DNA of 14,185 nt, from the NCBI GenBank assembly GCA_025201765.1, contig MU623718.1:1-14185 (forward strand). Reading direction: 5' to 3'. The DNA comes from Daldinia sp. FL1419. Taxonomy: Eukaryota > Ascomycota > Sordariomycetes > Xylariales > Hypoxylaceae. Within the stretch, counting starts at the first letter, position 1. Each line of letters starts with the position of its first letter. Below the pieces are notes generated by a model, which was given only the letters and a program-made list of their open reading frames with translations, was not told the DNA's origin and ran no database searches. The translations under genes were made by a program, and so were the position numbers. Shown piece by piece: positions 1-8,751 of this stretch.

Positions 1-1100
1 TAATTATTTATTTTATTTAACTAATCTTCTTTTATAAAAATTTTTTTTTATTAAAATTATTAATATTATTATTCTTATAATAAATAATAAAAATACCTTT
101 ATAAACCTTTCTTTTTCCCTTTTAATTTATATTTATAATATAGATATAATTTTTAAAAAAATAAGTAATATTTCTAAAAATTAATATTCCATTATTAACT
201 TTTTTTTAATATATTATTATTTAAATAGATACCTATTTTTAAAGTATTAATATTATTATTTATAAAGTAATTAAAAATTATTTTTATAAATTAATAATAA
301 TAATAAACTTCTTACTTACTCCATATAACATAATTATTTCTTAAGAAATAATTTATTCCTCCTAATCTTTAAATTATTTTAAAAATAATATTATTATTTT
401 TTTATAACATTCTCTCACCTCATATTTATTAAAATTAATATTAAAAAATTTTTAAAAATAATATATTTTTTTCAAATATCTTAAATTAAAAATAAAATTA
501 ATATTTAATAGGATTTTAATACAATTTTTATTATATAATTTAAAAATTAAATTAATTTATTATATTTAATATTATATAAAACTATAATTCATATATATAT
601 CTATATATCTTCATTATAATAAAATTTTTTAACTAATATAAACTAATTTATATTACAAAGGTAAATATTTATAATAAAGTTATTAGGTATATTAATTACA
701 TTATTTTATCTATTTCTTTTAAAAACCAATAAATTATTTAAATTTTTAAAATTAACTTTATAATTTTTAATATTTGATTATATTGGCTGAAAAATTAAAA
801 AGAATAAAAATCTCCCAATTAAATTGATATTTTTTAGATTTAACCAATCCCATATATTTAAATTATAAACCAAAACCATAAAAGCCTAATTCTATACTTC
901 CTAATCATTAAATATAAATAATTGGTTTTCTCTTATAATATTTTTAAATAATATTATTTAATTAAATATAATTAAAATTATATTAAATATATATTTATAT
1001 AACATAATTAAATTAATATTAACTATATATTTATATTGAAATATAATTAAAACTCTTAATTATCACATAATATATAAAAAAAAATTATAATTATAAAATT
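1..1100. other. AT-rich DNA, no recognisable gene
   Basis: I find no coding stretch or RNA gene here. The plus strand keeps C but has almost no G, which is the strand-asymmetric composition expected after RIP. If the TGTTGGA terminus at 1213 is an LTR, at least part of this stretch should be the rest of that LTR and perhaps the inside of its element. I cannot place the LTR's other end or recognise gag or pol. A 22-bp perfect palindrome lies at 332-353 and a short TA-rich run at about 588-610; both are unremarkable in DNA this AT-rich. Confidence 0.5.
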
Positions 1101-1213
1101 TAAATTATTATTATTATTATTAAAATTCTAAAATAGAATAATGAGGTTTTTTATAGAATTGTTGCAAAGGAGAGAATTTTTCCACACTATTTTTTAGGCT
1201 TACTAATCCAACA
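1100..1213 (-). repeat. Putative LTR 5' end (solo LTR or edge of an LTR retrotransposon), minus strand
   Basis: Read on the minus strand, the sequence starts at 1213 with TGTTGGATTAGTAAGCC, the typical TGTTGGA opening of copia-type LTRs. A TATA-like ATTCTATAAAAAAC follows about 50-65 bases in. The terminus abuts exactly the point (after GGAACC) where the LINE 3' end at 1214-1308 stops matching its family, as expected if an LTR element integrated into that LINE. The first 75 bases keep an unusual number of G and C. The inner boundary is not resolved, so the left coordinate is arbitrary. The sequence differs from the 185-bp LTRs at 5122 and 6571, so this is another family. Confidence 0.45.
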
Positions 1214-1308
1214 GGTTCCTACCCGGAACAAATACCAAAAGATGGACCAGATATTTGTAATATATTTTAGGTAAATTGGGGTAATAATAAATAAATAAAT
1301 AAATAAAT
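1214..1308 (+). mobile_element. LINE 3'-end fragment with TAAA-type tail
   Basis: These 95 bases match the 3' end of the LINE family seen at 4439-5121, 11690-11791 and 11917-12113. The shared blocks are GGTTCCTACCCGGAACAAAT, the GATGGACCAGATA stretch, AGGTAAATTGGGGTAATAA, then an AAAT/TAAA tail. The fragment is plus-oriented and too short to be an efficient RIP target, which fits its retained G and C. Its 5' side meets the TGTTGGA terminus at 1213. It sits downstream (on the minus strand) of the copia pol remnant. I found no convincing target-site duplication, probably because the LTR insertion removed or displaced the 5' junction. Confidence 0.75.
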
Positions 1309-1473
1309 TAATGGTTTAAATTTTATTTAAAAACATAATAATTAACCATTTTAAAATATATAATAATATATAATCTTATTTAATAATTTTTTCTTTTTTA
1401 AAAATTATATTTATTTATTCAAATTATTAAATCAATTAAAAGAAATAATCAATATTATTTGTATCATTCAAAT
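1309..1473 (-). other. 3' untranslated region of the decayed copia element
   Basis: This stretch follows the pol remnant on the minus strand. Read on the minus strand it aligns with 6260-6363 of the compact LTR element: for example AAAATGGTTAATTATTATG here against AAAATGGTTGATTGTTACG there, and AGAAAAAATTATTAAATAAG against AGAAAGAATTATTAGATGGG. The differences are almost all C/T or G/A. It therefore marks the post-pol region of the same copia lineage and is cut off by the LINE fragment at 1308. Confidence 0.6.
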
Positions 1474-2289
1474 TCATTTAACCTAACTTTATAATTTTAA
1501 TATAAAACAATTAATATTAATAAATATCATTAAAACTTTATTAATATTAAATTTTATTATTACATCAACTAAATTATTTTATCCATAAATCTATTATATA
1601 TTACTAATTTTTCACTATTTATAAGATTGTTAAAATAATATAATATTAATTATTAATTATTTTTCTTTTGTTGTTCTAAGTTTGATAAGATATTTATAAA
1701 ATGAAAATAAATTAGTATATATGATTATAAATATTGTAAAAAAGTTAAAATTTATTAAATATAAATATTATTATTATTTTAATTGTAATAGTTATATTTA
1801 TATTATATATTATTGTATAAACTTTATTTATTAAAATATTTTAAATAATTTATTTACATTTTGTAGAATTTTAATGAATTAAATTATTAATTATAATAAA
1901 TGATTTATTTGTTATAATTTGATTAATAATAAAAATTTTATAATTAATTTAAAAATTAAAGTCCTTATTATTTATAAATAATCTATTAATAAATATAAAA
2001 ATCTTTATTATAGTAAAATCTAATTTAATATATTGGAACTTTTATAATAAATTATCTAATTACTATTGAAAATGTTTATTAATTTTATTAATTTTAATTT
2101 TTCCAGATTGTTTATATTAAATTACTTTATATATATTAAATATCACTTTAGGTTAATAAATAGAAGTGATATAAGCGTTACAGACTTATTATTATACATA
2201 TTGTTAAGTAATGTTATCCTTTCTATTTTAAATTAACGCAATCTTTTTACCTTATTTTTTCTAATATAAATAAATATTATTGTTATTAT

Positions 2290-2880
2290 TAATTAAAATG
2301 ATATAATTGTTAAATATTAATAAGGTATTTTTATTAAAATATAATTTAGATTTTATTTTAAATTTGATTTTTTTTATTTCATCCTTTTCCAATTTATTAA
2401 ATATTTTATTTAATACTCCAAATATATCATTAATTTATATTCCAACCAAATCAAATCAATTAAATAATTCCAAAACCAAAAAACATAGGTTATAAATTAA
2501 TATAATTATAAAAAACTTCTTATAATAATATTTAAAATAAATTACCTATTAATATATACTAATTTTATCTACTCCATAAAGTAATTTCATAATAATTATT
2601 ATAATATCTTTAAAAAAATAATTTCTAAGCTTTTTAAGTAATATAATGATAATAGTACGGTTTAAATTAATATTTAATTGGATATATGCTTATATAATAT
2701 TATAAAACTATATAATTATTTTTTCAATTCATTATTATAAAAATAAAATAAGTATAATAATAATTTATTAATTAAAATATTAAATTATAAGTAATTGTAT
2801 AAATATTTTCTTTTTGTTATTATAATTTTAAATAATGAATTGTGATTTTTTGTATGGTTTATTAATATCCTTTTTTTTTA
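2290..2880 (-). pseudogene. Reverse transcriptase domain of the copia pol, active site Q-T-D-D decayed
   Basis: This minus-strand segment carries the order of motifs of a fungal copia RT: YKKSQFII near the start, KLLYG in the middle, a YNLCFL string about 30 codons later, then VGI*INDIFG. In the last, the stop is a mutated Gln codon, the first Asp is AAT (2429-2431) and the second Asp is still GAT (2426-2428). The following residues GVLNKIFNKLEKDEIKKIKF run without a stop, which is why a plus-strand shadow reading frame exists at 2307-2495. Known role: copying element RNA into cDNA. It is inactive here. Confidence 0.8.
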
Positions 2881-3649
2881 ATTTTATAAATAATTTTTAA
2901 TTTTAATAATTAAATATTTTTATATTTCATTTTATTATATTTTTTGAATAAGAACATTCCTTATCCAATAAATCTTTTAATTTCTTATATATCCATTGTT
3001 TTAAATGGTTAGCTTGGGATAGTGATTTTCCTTTTTTAATATAATTATAATGATAGTTTTGTATTAGTTATTTTTTTAAAAAATAAGTAAATTATATTAT
3101 AAATATTTATTAATTAAGGTTTATTCCTGTTTTTAAAAAATTATTTTTATAATTATTTTGTTATAGGTGTTTTAATTTCAAGAATGTATTTATTATTATT
3201 ATTATGTTTATAATTGAAATCTTCATTTATAAGATTTAGAATATAAGTAAATTTGTTATGAAGATATAATTTCATAACTGTAATCCTAAAATTAATTGGT
3301 TTTTTATTTATTTTAATAGTATAGGTTTCACTATTTTAAGTAATTAGTTTGTAAGGGCCAGTCCAATTAGTATTCTTATAATAAATATATATTTTAAATT
3401 AAAGAAGTAGGTTTAATGTATTTAATATATTTAATTTATTTTTTATATTTAAAGTATTATTAATTTATTATTTAATTTTAAATTTATGAATTTTATTTAT
3501 TATTTTTTTGATAATTATAATTTGAATAGTAATAGAAGGAGAAGGTAATAAATTATTTATTAATTTTGGGTATGTTTTAAATATAAGTAATATTAATATT
3601 AAATTATTTGGTTATATTATATTATTAATAATCTTATAGTTATTTATAA

Positions 3650-3990
3650 AATATAATAGATATTGGTTTGGGTATTTTGGAGATTTTTTAATATTATTTT
3701 ATATATTTGTTATAATGGATTATAATATTGTTTAATTTTTTTAATTAAATTATATATTTTAATAGGTATTTTTTTAATGGATATTAATAATGTTTTTATA
3801 TTTGAGGTAAATTTGTTAGTTGTGAAATTGGTATTAATATTAAATATTAGATTATTGGGCAGTTTAAAATAATTATTTATCCATATTATTCTTAATATAT
3901 CCTATATATATTTTATTATTATATCTTTAAGGAACTTTATTATTTAGAATAATATAATTTTATTAATAATATAAAAGATTAATTTGCTTT
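3650..3990 (-). pseudogene. Integrase catalytic core, triad mutated to N, N, K
   Basis: This is the catalytic core of the copia-type integrase, which would insert the element's cDNA into the genome. The first Asp position reads AAT (Asn) at 3962-3964, the second reads AAT (Asn) at 3839-3841 within a DxGTNF-like context (NINTNF), and the Glu reads AAA (Lys) at 3731-3733 within an IKKIKQYY string equivalent to the usual GKVERYH. The spacing is D-(40)-D-(35)-E, with the last interval exactly canonical. Each of the three changes is a G-to-A on the coding strand, so RIP alone explains the loss. A frameshift lies between 3733 and about 3640, before a string equivalent to GPDGLVPTLLVFG at 3617-3575. 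Confidence 0.85.
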
Positions 3991-4230
3991 TAATATATAT
4001 TATATTAATATAAATATTATAATTAAAATTAACATTATTTTTTATAATAAATTTAAATTGTCCTAATATATTACCATATATTTAACATTAATAATAATAT
4101 TTATTAATCTTTTTAATCAATATCCAATTTAATTTATTGTATTTAATTTTTGTAAGAATGTAATAGAATTAGTTTATAATTAGATAATTAAAATATTTAT
4201 ATATTTATTATAATTTTTTTTAGTTAAATA

Positions 4231-4438
4231 ATAATATATAATTATTTATTTTTTATTATTAAATAAAAATTATAGATATTTTTATTTTTAAATAATAAAA
4301 TAATATTTATTTTTATAAATAAATACATTTTTAATGTTGTTTAGAAAAATTTCTAAACAATCTATATTATAAAGATATAATAAGAATAGTATATTATAAA
4401 GTATAATATAAAATTGGATAGTTTTAAATAGGGTAGGT
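4231..4438. other. AT-rich gap between copia pol and LINE copy A
   Basis: No gene is recognisable. It probably holds the decayed upstream part of the copia pol (protease side), but the reading frame is lost. A 24-bp inverted repeat lies at 4337-4360 (arms TTGTTTAGAAA / TTTCTAAACAA, 2-base loop). The stretch before 4439 contains GGGTAGGTAT leading directly into an ATT-repeat, which is the 3' tail of copy A seen from the other strand. Confidence 0.5.
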
Positions 4439-5056
4439 ATATTATTATTATTATTATTTATTACTATCCCGATTTACCTAAAATATATTATAGGTATCTG
4501 GTCCATCTTTTGGTATTTGTTCCAGGTAGGAATTATATTCCAGAGAAAACCTATTTATTACTTATTTAAATAAATTATATTATTATAATTTTAATTTTAT
4601 TTTATATTTTTATTAAAATTTATTTTTTAATAAAAATAATTAGATTTTAATATAAAAAAATATTTTATATATTATAATGTTTAAACTTTGTAAAATAGTA
4701 TAGTAATGGTCTAAATATGGGATAATAATAAGATTTAAAATGGTTTTATTATTTTTTTTATAAATAATAAAAATGTTATTATATTATAAAAAGGTTGTTT
4801 TGGGGGAAGGTTGGAATATATGTGATTTATGTAAGATATAAATATATATGAATAACCTTATATTTTTATAAAAAACCATTATTTATTCTTATTTTTATAA
4901 TTTTCTTTTTAATATTATAATATTATATTTATTTTTTAAAATAATTTAAAATAATGTTATTAATTTATGATCTTTTCTAATTAATTTTAATTTTCTTTAT
5001 ATATTTTATTTATATTTTATAATATTATAATATAATATTATTATATTTATTATATT
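4439..5056 (-). mobile_element. LINE copy A, 5'-truncated (about 620 bp)
   Basis: This is a 3'-terminal piece of the same LINE family as copies C and E, on the minus strand. Its tail is an ATT/TTTA run at about 4439-4462, followed on the plus strand by the 3'-end blocks (TATCCCGATTTACC, TCCATCTTTTGGTATTTGTT, GAGAAAACCTATTTATTAC). From 4465 to about 5050 it aligns with 6756-7310 of copy E, differing mainly by C/T and G/A changes. Its 5' end fades into the TTTA tail of copy E at about 5055, so A and E are joined directly in the same orientation. No coding sequence of the LINE pol is included. I could not resolve a target-site duplication. Confidence 0.8.
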
Positions 5057-5116
5057 TATTTATTTATTTATTATTACCCCAATTTACTTAGAATAAATTA
5101 TAAATATCCAATCCAT

Positions 5117-5121
5117 CTTTT
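5117..5121. repeat. Target-site duplication CTTTT, left copy
   Basis: CTTTT directly precedes the first LTR (TGTTGG at 5122) and is repeated right after the second LTR at 6756-6760. With one copy removed, the flanks rejoin as CCATCTTTTAATATTTATTTC, equivalent to CCATCTCTTGGTATTTGTTCC in fragment F. This proves a single integration into LINE copy E. Confidence 0.9.
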
Positions 5122-5306
5122 TGTTGGAATATTAGTCATGTGATTTGGTAGTGGTATAAGACCCACCTTAATTTTATATATAAACCACATATTCTGATCA
5201 TACAATCAGAATACGTATTTATCTTTTTATATATCATTTTTAATTGAATTAATTTAAATATCCTTATTTTTATTATTATATATAATAGTACCTTATCTAT
5301 TTAACA
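5122..5306 (+). repeat. 5' LTR (185 bp)
   Basis: It starts TGTTGGAATATTAGTCATG and ends TTTAACA. It contains a TATA-like TATATATAAA at 5175-5184 and a hairpin ATTCTGAT...ATCAGAAT at 5191-5212, both also in the other LTR. Compared base by base with 6571-6755 I count about 30 differences, of which about 28 are transitions and only two are transversions. That is a RIP signature, not ordinary drift. Confidence 0.9.
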
Positions 5307-5740
5307 TTAATTAATAATTAATAATAAATTAATAATAATAAATTAATTATAAATTAATTAAGATGTTTGAAAGGAAGGAAACAAATTTAGTAATAAGTAT
5401 AATAATTTTAAGATTTTATGTTTTTATATATAGTTTTAAATTTAGGATTTTATATTTTTGTATATGGTTTTAAAAATATTTGTACTTATATTAAATTTGA
5501 ATTTTAATAAGAAAAGGTGAATAACTTTAAGATTTCATATTTCAATATATGGTTTTAAATTAAAATTTTATATTCTAATATATGGTTTTAGAATATTTCG
5601 TATTAATTTAGAATTTTTGGAAGGTAAAAACAATTTTAACATTGAATTTATAGGTTAAAGTCTATATTTATTATATATAAATAAATAATATTAAGGTTTC
5701 CTTTATTGGTAAAATGGTTTTGGGGGAATTTGTATTAATT
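5307..5740 (+). repeat. AT-rich leader of the LTR element with an approximately 119-bp tandem duplication
   Basis: After an A/T-only run (5307-5360) there are four related units of about 33-38 bases. They start at about 5410, 5444, 5529 and 5562 and share the pattern AGATTTTATxTTTxxATATATxGTTTTAAA. They form two pairs about 119 bases apart, so the pair was itself duplicated. No reading frame is credible. Differences between units are mainly C/T and G/A. Confidence 0.6.
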
Positions 5741-6500
5741 GAGTTATTTTGCGTCTATTATGCATTTATATTTATTATAACACGCATTTGTATTTACAAC
5801 ACAAGCCTGTGTTTATATCACCACCTGTATTTGCAATACCACCTGATAATCAAACTACTTACACATCCATCACACATTTATGTTTATTACAACACCACCT
5901 GATAATCGAGCTACGCGTCCAACACGCACCTGTGTTTACAACACCACGAGAATCGCTGAGAAAGAGCAACAAACACCAAGATCACGTTGCGATTTTACCC
6001 CACCAGCAAACCTTAGGCTCCACCTGAAAATTTCAACCCCATCCCCACCAAAAGGTTTTGCCTATTACCACTACTTGAGGAGACAATAGCAGCTCAGCAC
6101 CTGAAGAGAACAGCAGCTCAGCACCTGAGGAAACAACAAGCAGCTCCACAAGCACCTCAGCAAGCCTCAGCAGTTTCCCAATTCTTACGAAGCCCTCGAA
6201 ACGTTCTCGATACCAATCATCTTACAATACGAACAATACCGACCACATCCATCGATCAATTCGAACGAGCGAATGAACCAAAACAGCTCTTGAAAAGAAA
6301 GAATTATTAGATGGGATTATATGTTTCAAAATGGTTGATTGTTACGTTTTTGAGTAAGGCTTGTAAAGATGATTAAACCCTTAGTTATTTTCGCATTTGG
6401 GATATAGATATAAGAGGTTATTAGTTTAGTTTGATTTAGATAAGAAGTAAAAGGAGGATCATGAAAAAGAACCGATTTTGATGCGTTTTAAAATGTTCTA
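5741..6500 (+). other. GC-richer, weakly mutated core of the LTR element
   Basis: From about 5741 the base composition changes abruptly: C, G and CpG (ACGCGTCC, ATCGAGC, GAACGAGCGAATG) are common, unlike every other large part of the window. Two tandem repeat tracts lie inside. Units of about 52 bases run over 5780-5960 around the shared string CACCACCTGATAATC, and two units of 23-24 bases lie at 6088-6134 (AGCAGCTCAGCACCTGA). The short open frames here (starting at 5714, 5749 and 5880) translate the repeats and lack any recognised domain. One frame from 6088 reads a Ser/Thr/Glu-rich string. Function unknown; I do not call a gene. Confidence 0.6.
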
Positions 6501-6549
6501 AGATTGTGACCTAATTGGTGCTTATATAAAACAAATCATATAATTTTGT

Positions 6550-6563
6550 AAGAAAAGAAAAAG
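6550..6563 (+). promoter_or_regulatory. Candidate polypurine tract of the LTR element
   Basis: AAGAAAAGAAAAAG is an uninterrupted purine run ending 7 bases before the 3' LTR. In LTR retrotransposons such a run primes plus-strand DNA synthesis. Usually it touches the LTR, so the 7-base gap makes this tentative. Confidence 0.45.
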
Positions 6564-6570
6564 TTGCTAA

Positions 6571-6755
6571 TGTAGGAATATTAATTATATAATTTGGTAA
6601 TGGTACAAGACCCACTTTAATTATATATATAAATTATATATTCTGATTATATAATCAGAATATGTACTTATCTTTTTATATATTATTTTTAATTAAATTG
6701 ATCTAAATACCTTCATTTTTACTATTATATGCAATGGTACCTTATCCATCCAACA
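6571..6755 (+). repeat. 3' LTR (185 bp)
   Basis: It starts TGTAGGAATATTAATTATA and ends CCATCCAACA; the intact end shows that the original termini were the inverted pair TGTTGG / CCAACA. The TATA-like TATATATATAAA and the 22-bp palindrome ATTCTGATTATATAATCAGAAT region (6640-6661) match the 5' LTR. It is mutated in the first half more than the 5' LTR and less in the last third. Confidence 0.9.
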
Positions 6756-6760
6756 CTTTT
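6756..6760. repeat. Target-site duplication CTTTT, right copy
   Basis: This is identical to 5117-5121 and directly follows the LTR end CCAACA. LINE copy E resumes at once with AATATTTATTTCAAATAAG. Confidence 0.9.
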
Positions 6761-7109
6761 AATATTTATTTCAAATAAGAATTATATTCCAGAAAAAATC
6801 TATTTATTATTTATCTAATTAAATTATATTATTATAATTTTAATTTTATTTTATATTCTTATTAAAATTTACTTTTTAATAAAAATAATTAAATTTTAAT
6901 ATGGAAAATATTTTATATATTATAATGTCCAAGTTTTTTAAAATAATATGGTGGTAGTTTAGGTGTAGGATAATAACAAAATTTGAAATTATTTTATTAT
7001 TTTTTTCAATAAATAATAAAAATATTATTACATTATAAAAAAATTATTTTAGGGGAGGGTTAGGGTATATATAATTTATATAAGGTATAAATATATGTAA
7101 ATAATTTTA

Positions 7110-8181
7110 TATTTATATAAAAAATTATTATTTATTTTTATTTTTATAATTTTCTTTTTAATATTACAATATTATATTTATTTTTTAAAATGATTTAAAA
7201 TAATACTACCAACTTATAACCCTTCTCAACTAACCTCAATCCTCCTTATATATTTTACTTATATTTTACAATATTATAATATAATACCATTATATCTATT
7301 ACATTTATAATTCAATATTATTTTAAAAATTTATTTTATTTTTATATATATATTATATTAAATAAAAAAAAGTTTATATATTTATAAATATTCTATCATC
7401 TTTCCAATTTTATCCTATTATTAATTTTCCTTAAATATTTTAGATCCCTTATTAAAAATTATTACAACATCCTAAACCTAATACAATACTTTAATATTAT
7501 ATTATATTAAAATCATAATCCTAATATAATTACATATTATAAAAATGATTTATTCACTAAGGATAAGAAATCATACAAAAAGCATAATTACACCTTTTTA
7601 ATATAATTTTAAAAATTAATTAATAAAATTTTATTATAACTTTTTTAAAGTTTTTAGGTTTTTAAGAAATTTATTAAGAAATTATTCTTATTATATTTAA
7701 TCCTTTACTCATTAAATCCACAATTTTCATATATTCTAATAATTTTAAAAAAATTATTTATTTTAATATTATTAATATTATAATTATTTTATAATATAAC
7801 CTTATTCCATATCCATTTTATTAATATTTATTAATTATAATGTAGAATTTATAAAAAAATTAATTTTAAAAGGAAGTGCATATGTGCCACCTTATTTCTA
7901 ATAATTTATATTATTTTTATATATTATTATTATAATGATTTTTTATTTAAGAAATTTAATTAATATTAAATATTTTATTATTTTTTAATGATGATTTATT
8001 ATAGATTTTTAATGATTTTTTGGTGTATTTAGGTTTAAGTCCTAATAAGTACAACCCTTCTTTTAAGAATGTATTTACCTTTATTTAAGATTTTTGAATA
8101 TATATAATTAAAGAAAATAAGGAAGAAAATGAAAAGGTAGATATAGAAGGAGGTAATTTTAATAAATATAGTTCAAAATAA
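7110..8181 (+). pseudogene. Antisense protein-like tract in the 3' region of LINE copy E
   Basis: Copy E is on the minus strand, so this plus-strand tract is antisense to it. It is the mutated counterpart of the tract at 10282-11383 in copy C. Matching segments are FTKDKKSYKKHNYTFL (near 7560) against IKDKELYKKHGYTFL in C, and LSPNKYNPSFKN (near 8040) against LSLNKYNPSFKN in C, then a Glu/Lys-rich end closing with TAA at 8179-8181. Stops are frequent but sit where C shows CAA-, CAG- or TGG-like codons. The tract is not in one frame throughout. I do not recognise the protein. It could be a captured gene fragment or, less likely, a chance frame favoured by base composition. Confidence 0.5.
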
Positions 8182-8311
8182 GTACAAAACAATTTTAAAT
8201 AAATATAATTCTTTTAAAGAATCTTATTAATATATTATTATTTATTTTTTTCATTTAATTATAAATTCTTTTTATTTAATTCAAAATTTCTAAAAATATT
8301 TATATTAAATA

Positions 8312-8751
8312 AATTATAATATTATTTTATATATAAATAATTAAATTTATTTAAAAAATTAATAAATTATTAATAGGGTTTTATTAAAATTAAACAATAT
8401 TTTTTTATAATTTATATTAATTAAGAAAATTTTTGAGATTAAATTTTATTTAAGATAAACTTATATTAAAATATATTTAAAATATTTAAAAATTATATAT
8501 TATATTATTTTTCTTTTATTATATTTATAATTCAAAATTTTTAACCCTATTTTCTTAATATATATTTATAATAATATTAACATTTCATATTTTTATAAAT
8601 TAAAATATTAATTATTAATTTTTATATTAAAAAATAATAACCAAATTATTAACATAATAATATCCTTCTTATACTATTCTTATCTTTTTATTTAATAATT
8701 TAAAAAGGCTTTTTTAAAATATTAATATTCTTTCTATTTAATATTCCAATT
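8312..8751 (-). pseudogene. C-terminal part of LINE E pol (proximal segment)
   Basis: This aligns on the minus strand with 9672-10157 of copy C, the end of the LINE polyprotein including the region of the C-x-C...H...C motif. In E the equivalents near 8515-8545 are reduced to Tyr/Asn-rich codons with stops. The segment is cut at 8751 by the insertion of copy C and continues at 11804. Confidence 0.7.
8740..8751. repeat. Target-site duplication AATATTCCAATT, left copy
   Basis: The twelve bases are repeated identically at 11792-11803. They bracket copy C, and LINE E is contiguous across them. A TSD of 12 bp fits target-primed reverse transcription. Confidence 0.9.

Larger units (their letters stand above)
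1474..4230 (-). pseudogene. Decayed Ty1/copia-order pol (zinc finger, integrase, reverse transcriptase, RNase H)
   Basis: Read on the minus strand from 4230 down, this is the pol polyprotein of a fungal LTR retrotransposon, broken by many TAA/TAG stops and at least three frameshifts. In order I see: a remnant of the integrase HHCC zinc finger near 4120-4080 (KYYY*C*IYG, expected Cys and His largely lost); the integrase core at 3990-3650; an integrase C-terminal region with TGPYKLIT near 3360-3345 and INFRITV near 3300-3270; reverse transcriptase from about 2880 to 2270 with YKKSQFII, KLLYG and the active-site string VGI*INDIFG; and RNase H from about 2100 to 1500 with NSTKCK (near 1860) and KLRTTKEK. 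The IN-RT-RH order is that of Ty1/copia. The frame fades near 1474. Upstream protease and gag are not recognisable before the LINE at 4439. Identification of family and order is confident; exact ends are approximate. Confidence 0.85.
5122..6755 (+). mobile_element. Compact 1634-bp non-autonomous copia-like LTR retrotransposon
   Basis: Two 185-bp LTRs (5122-5306 and 6571-6755) bracket a 1264-bp interior, and CTTTT flanks both sides, so this is a complete insertion. A purine run AAGAAAAGAAAAAG at 6550-6563 lies 7 bases before the second LTR and is a candidate polypurine tract. No primer-binding site can be read after 5306, where the sequence is almost pure A/T. The interior holds no gag or pol reading frame; small open frames in it look like by-products of tandem repeats. 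Its 3' interior (about 6230-6363) aligns with the 3' UTR of the copia pol element at 1309-1473, so it is likely a deletion derivative mobilised by a related autonomous copia element (inference). The orientation given assumes this alignment and the purine tract. Confidence 0.85.

Noticed and set aside
332..353. 22-bp perfect palindrome around TTTCTTAAGAAA
   Set aside because: Palindromes of this kind are expected by chance in sequence this AT-rich, and nothing else marks the site.
925..945. Possible continuation of the LINE 3' end (GGTTTTCTC on the plus strand) on the far side of the putative LTR
   Set aside because: Only about ten bases match; the sequence on both sides does not follow the LINE, so the far LTR boundary cannot be placed here.
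2307..2495. Plus-strand 62-codon open frame
   Set aside because: It is the complement of the copia RT active-site region on the minus strand (VGI*INDIFG and following). The minus-strand protein matches a known family; the plus frame does not.
5714..6089. Three overlapping small open frames in the LTR element core
   Set aside because: They translate tandem DNA repeats in different frames, show no domain and have no supporting start context. A faint resemblance to the linker between copia integrase and RT was too weak to report.
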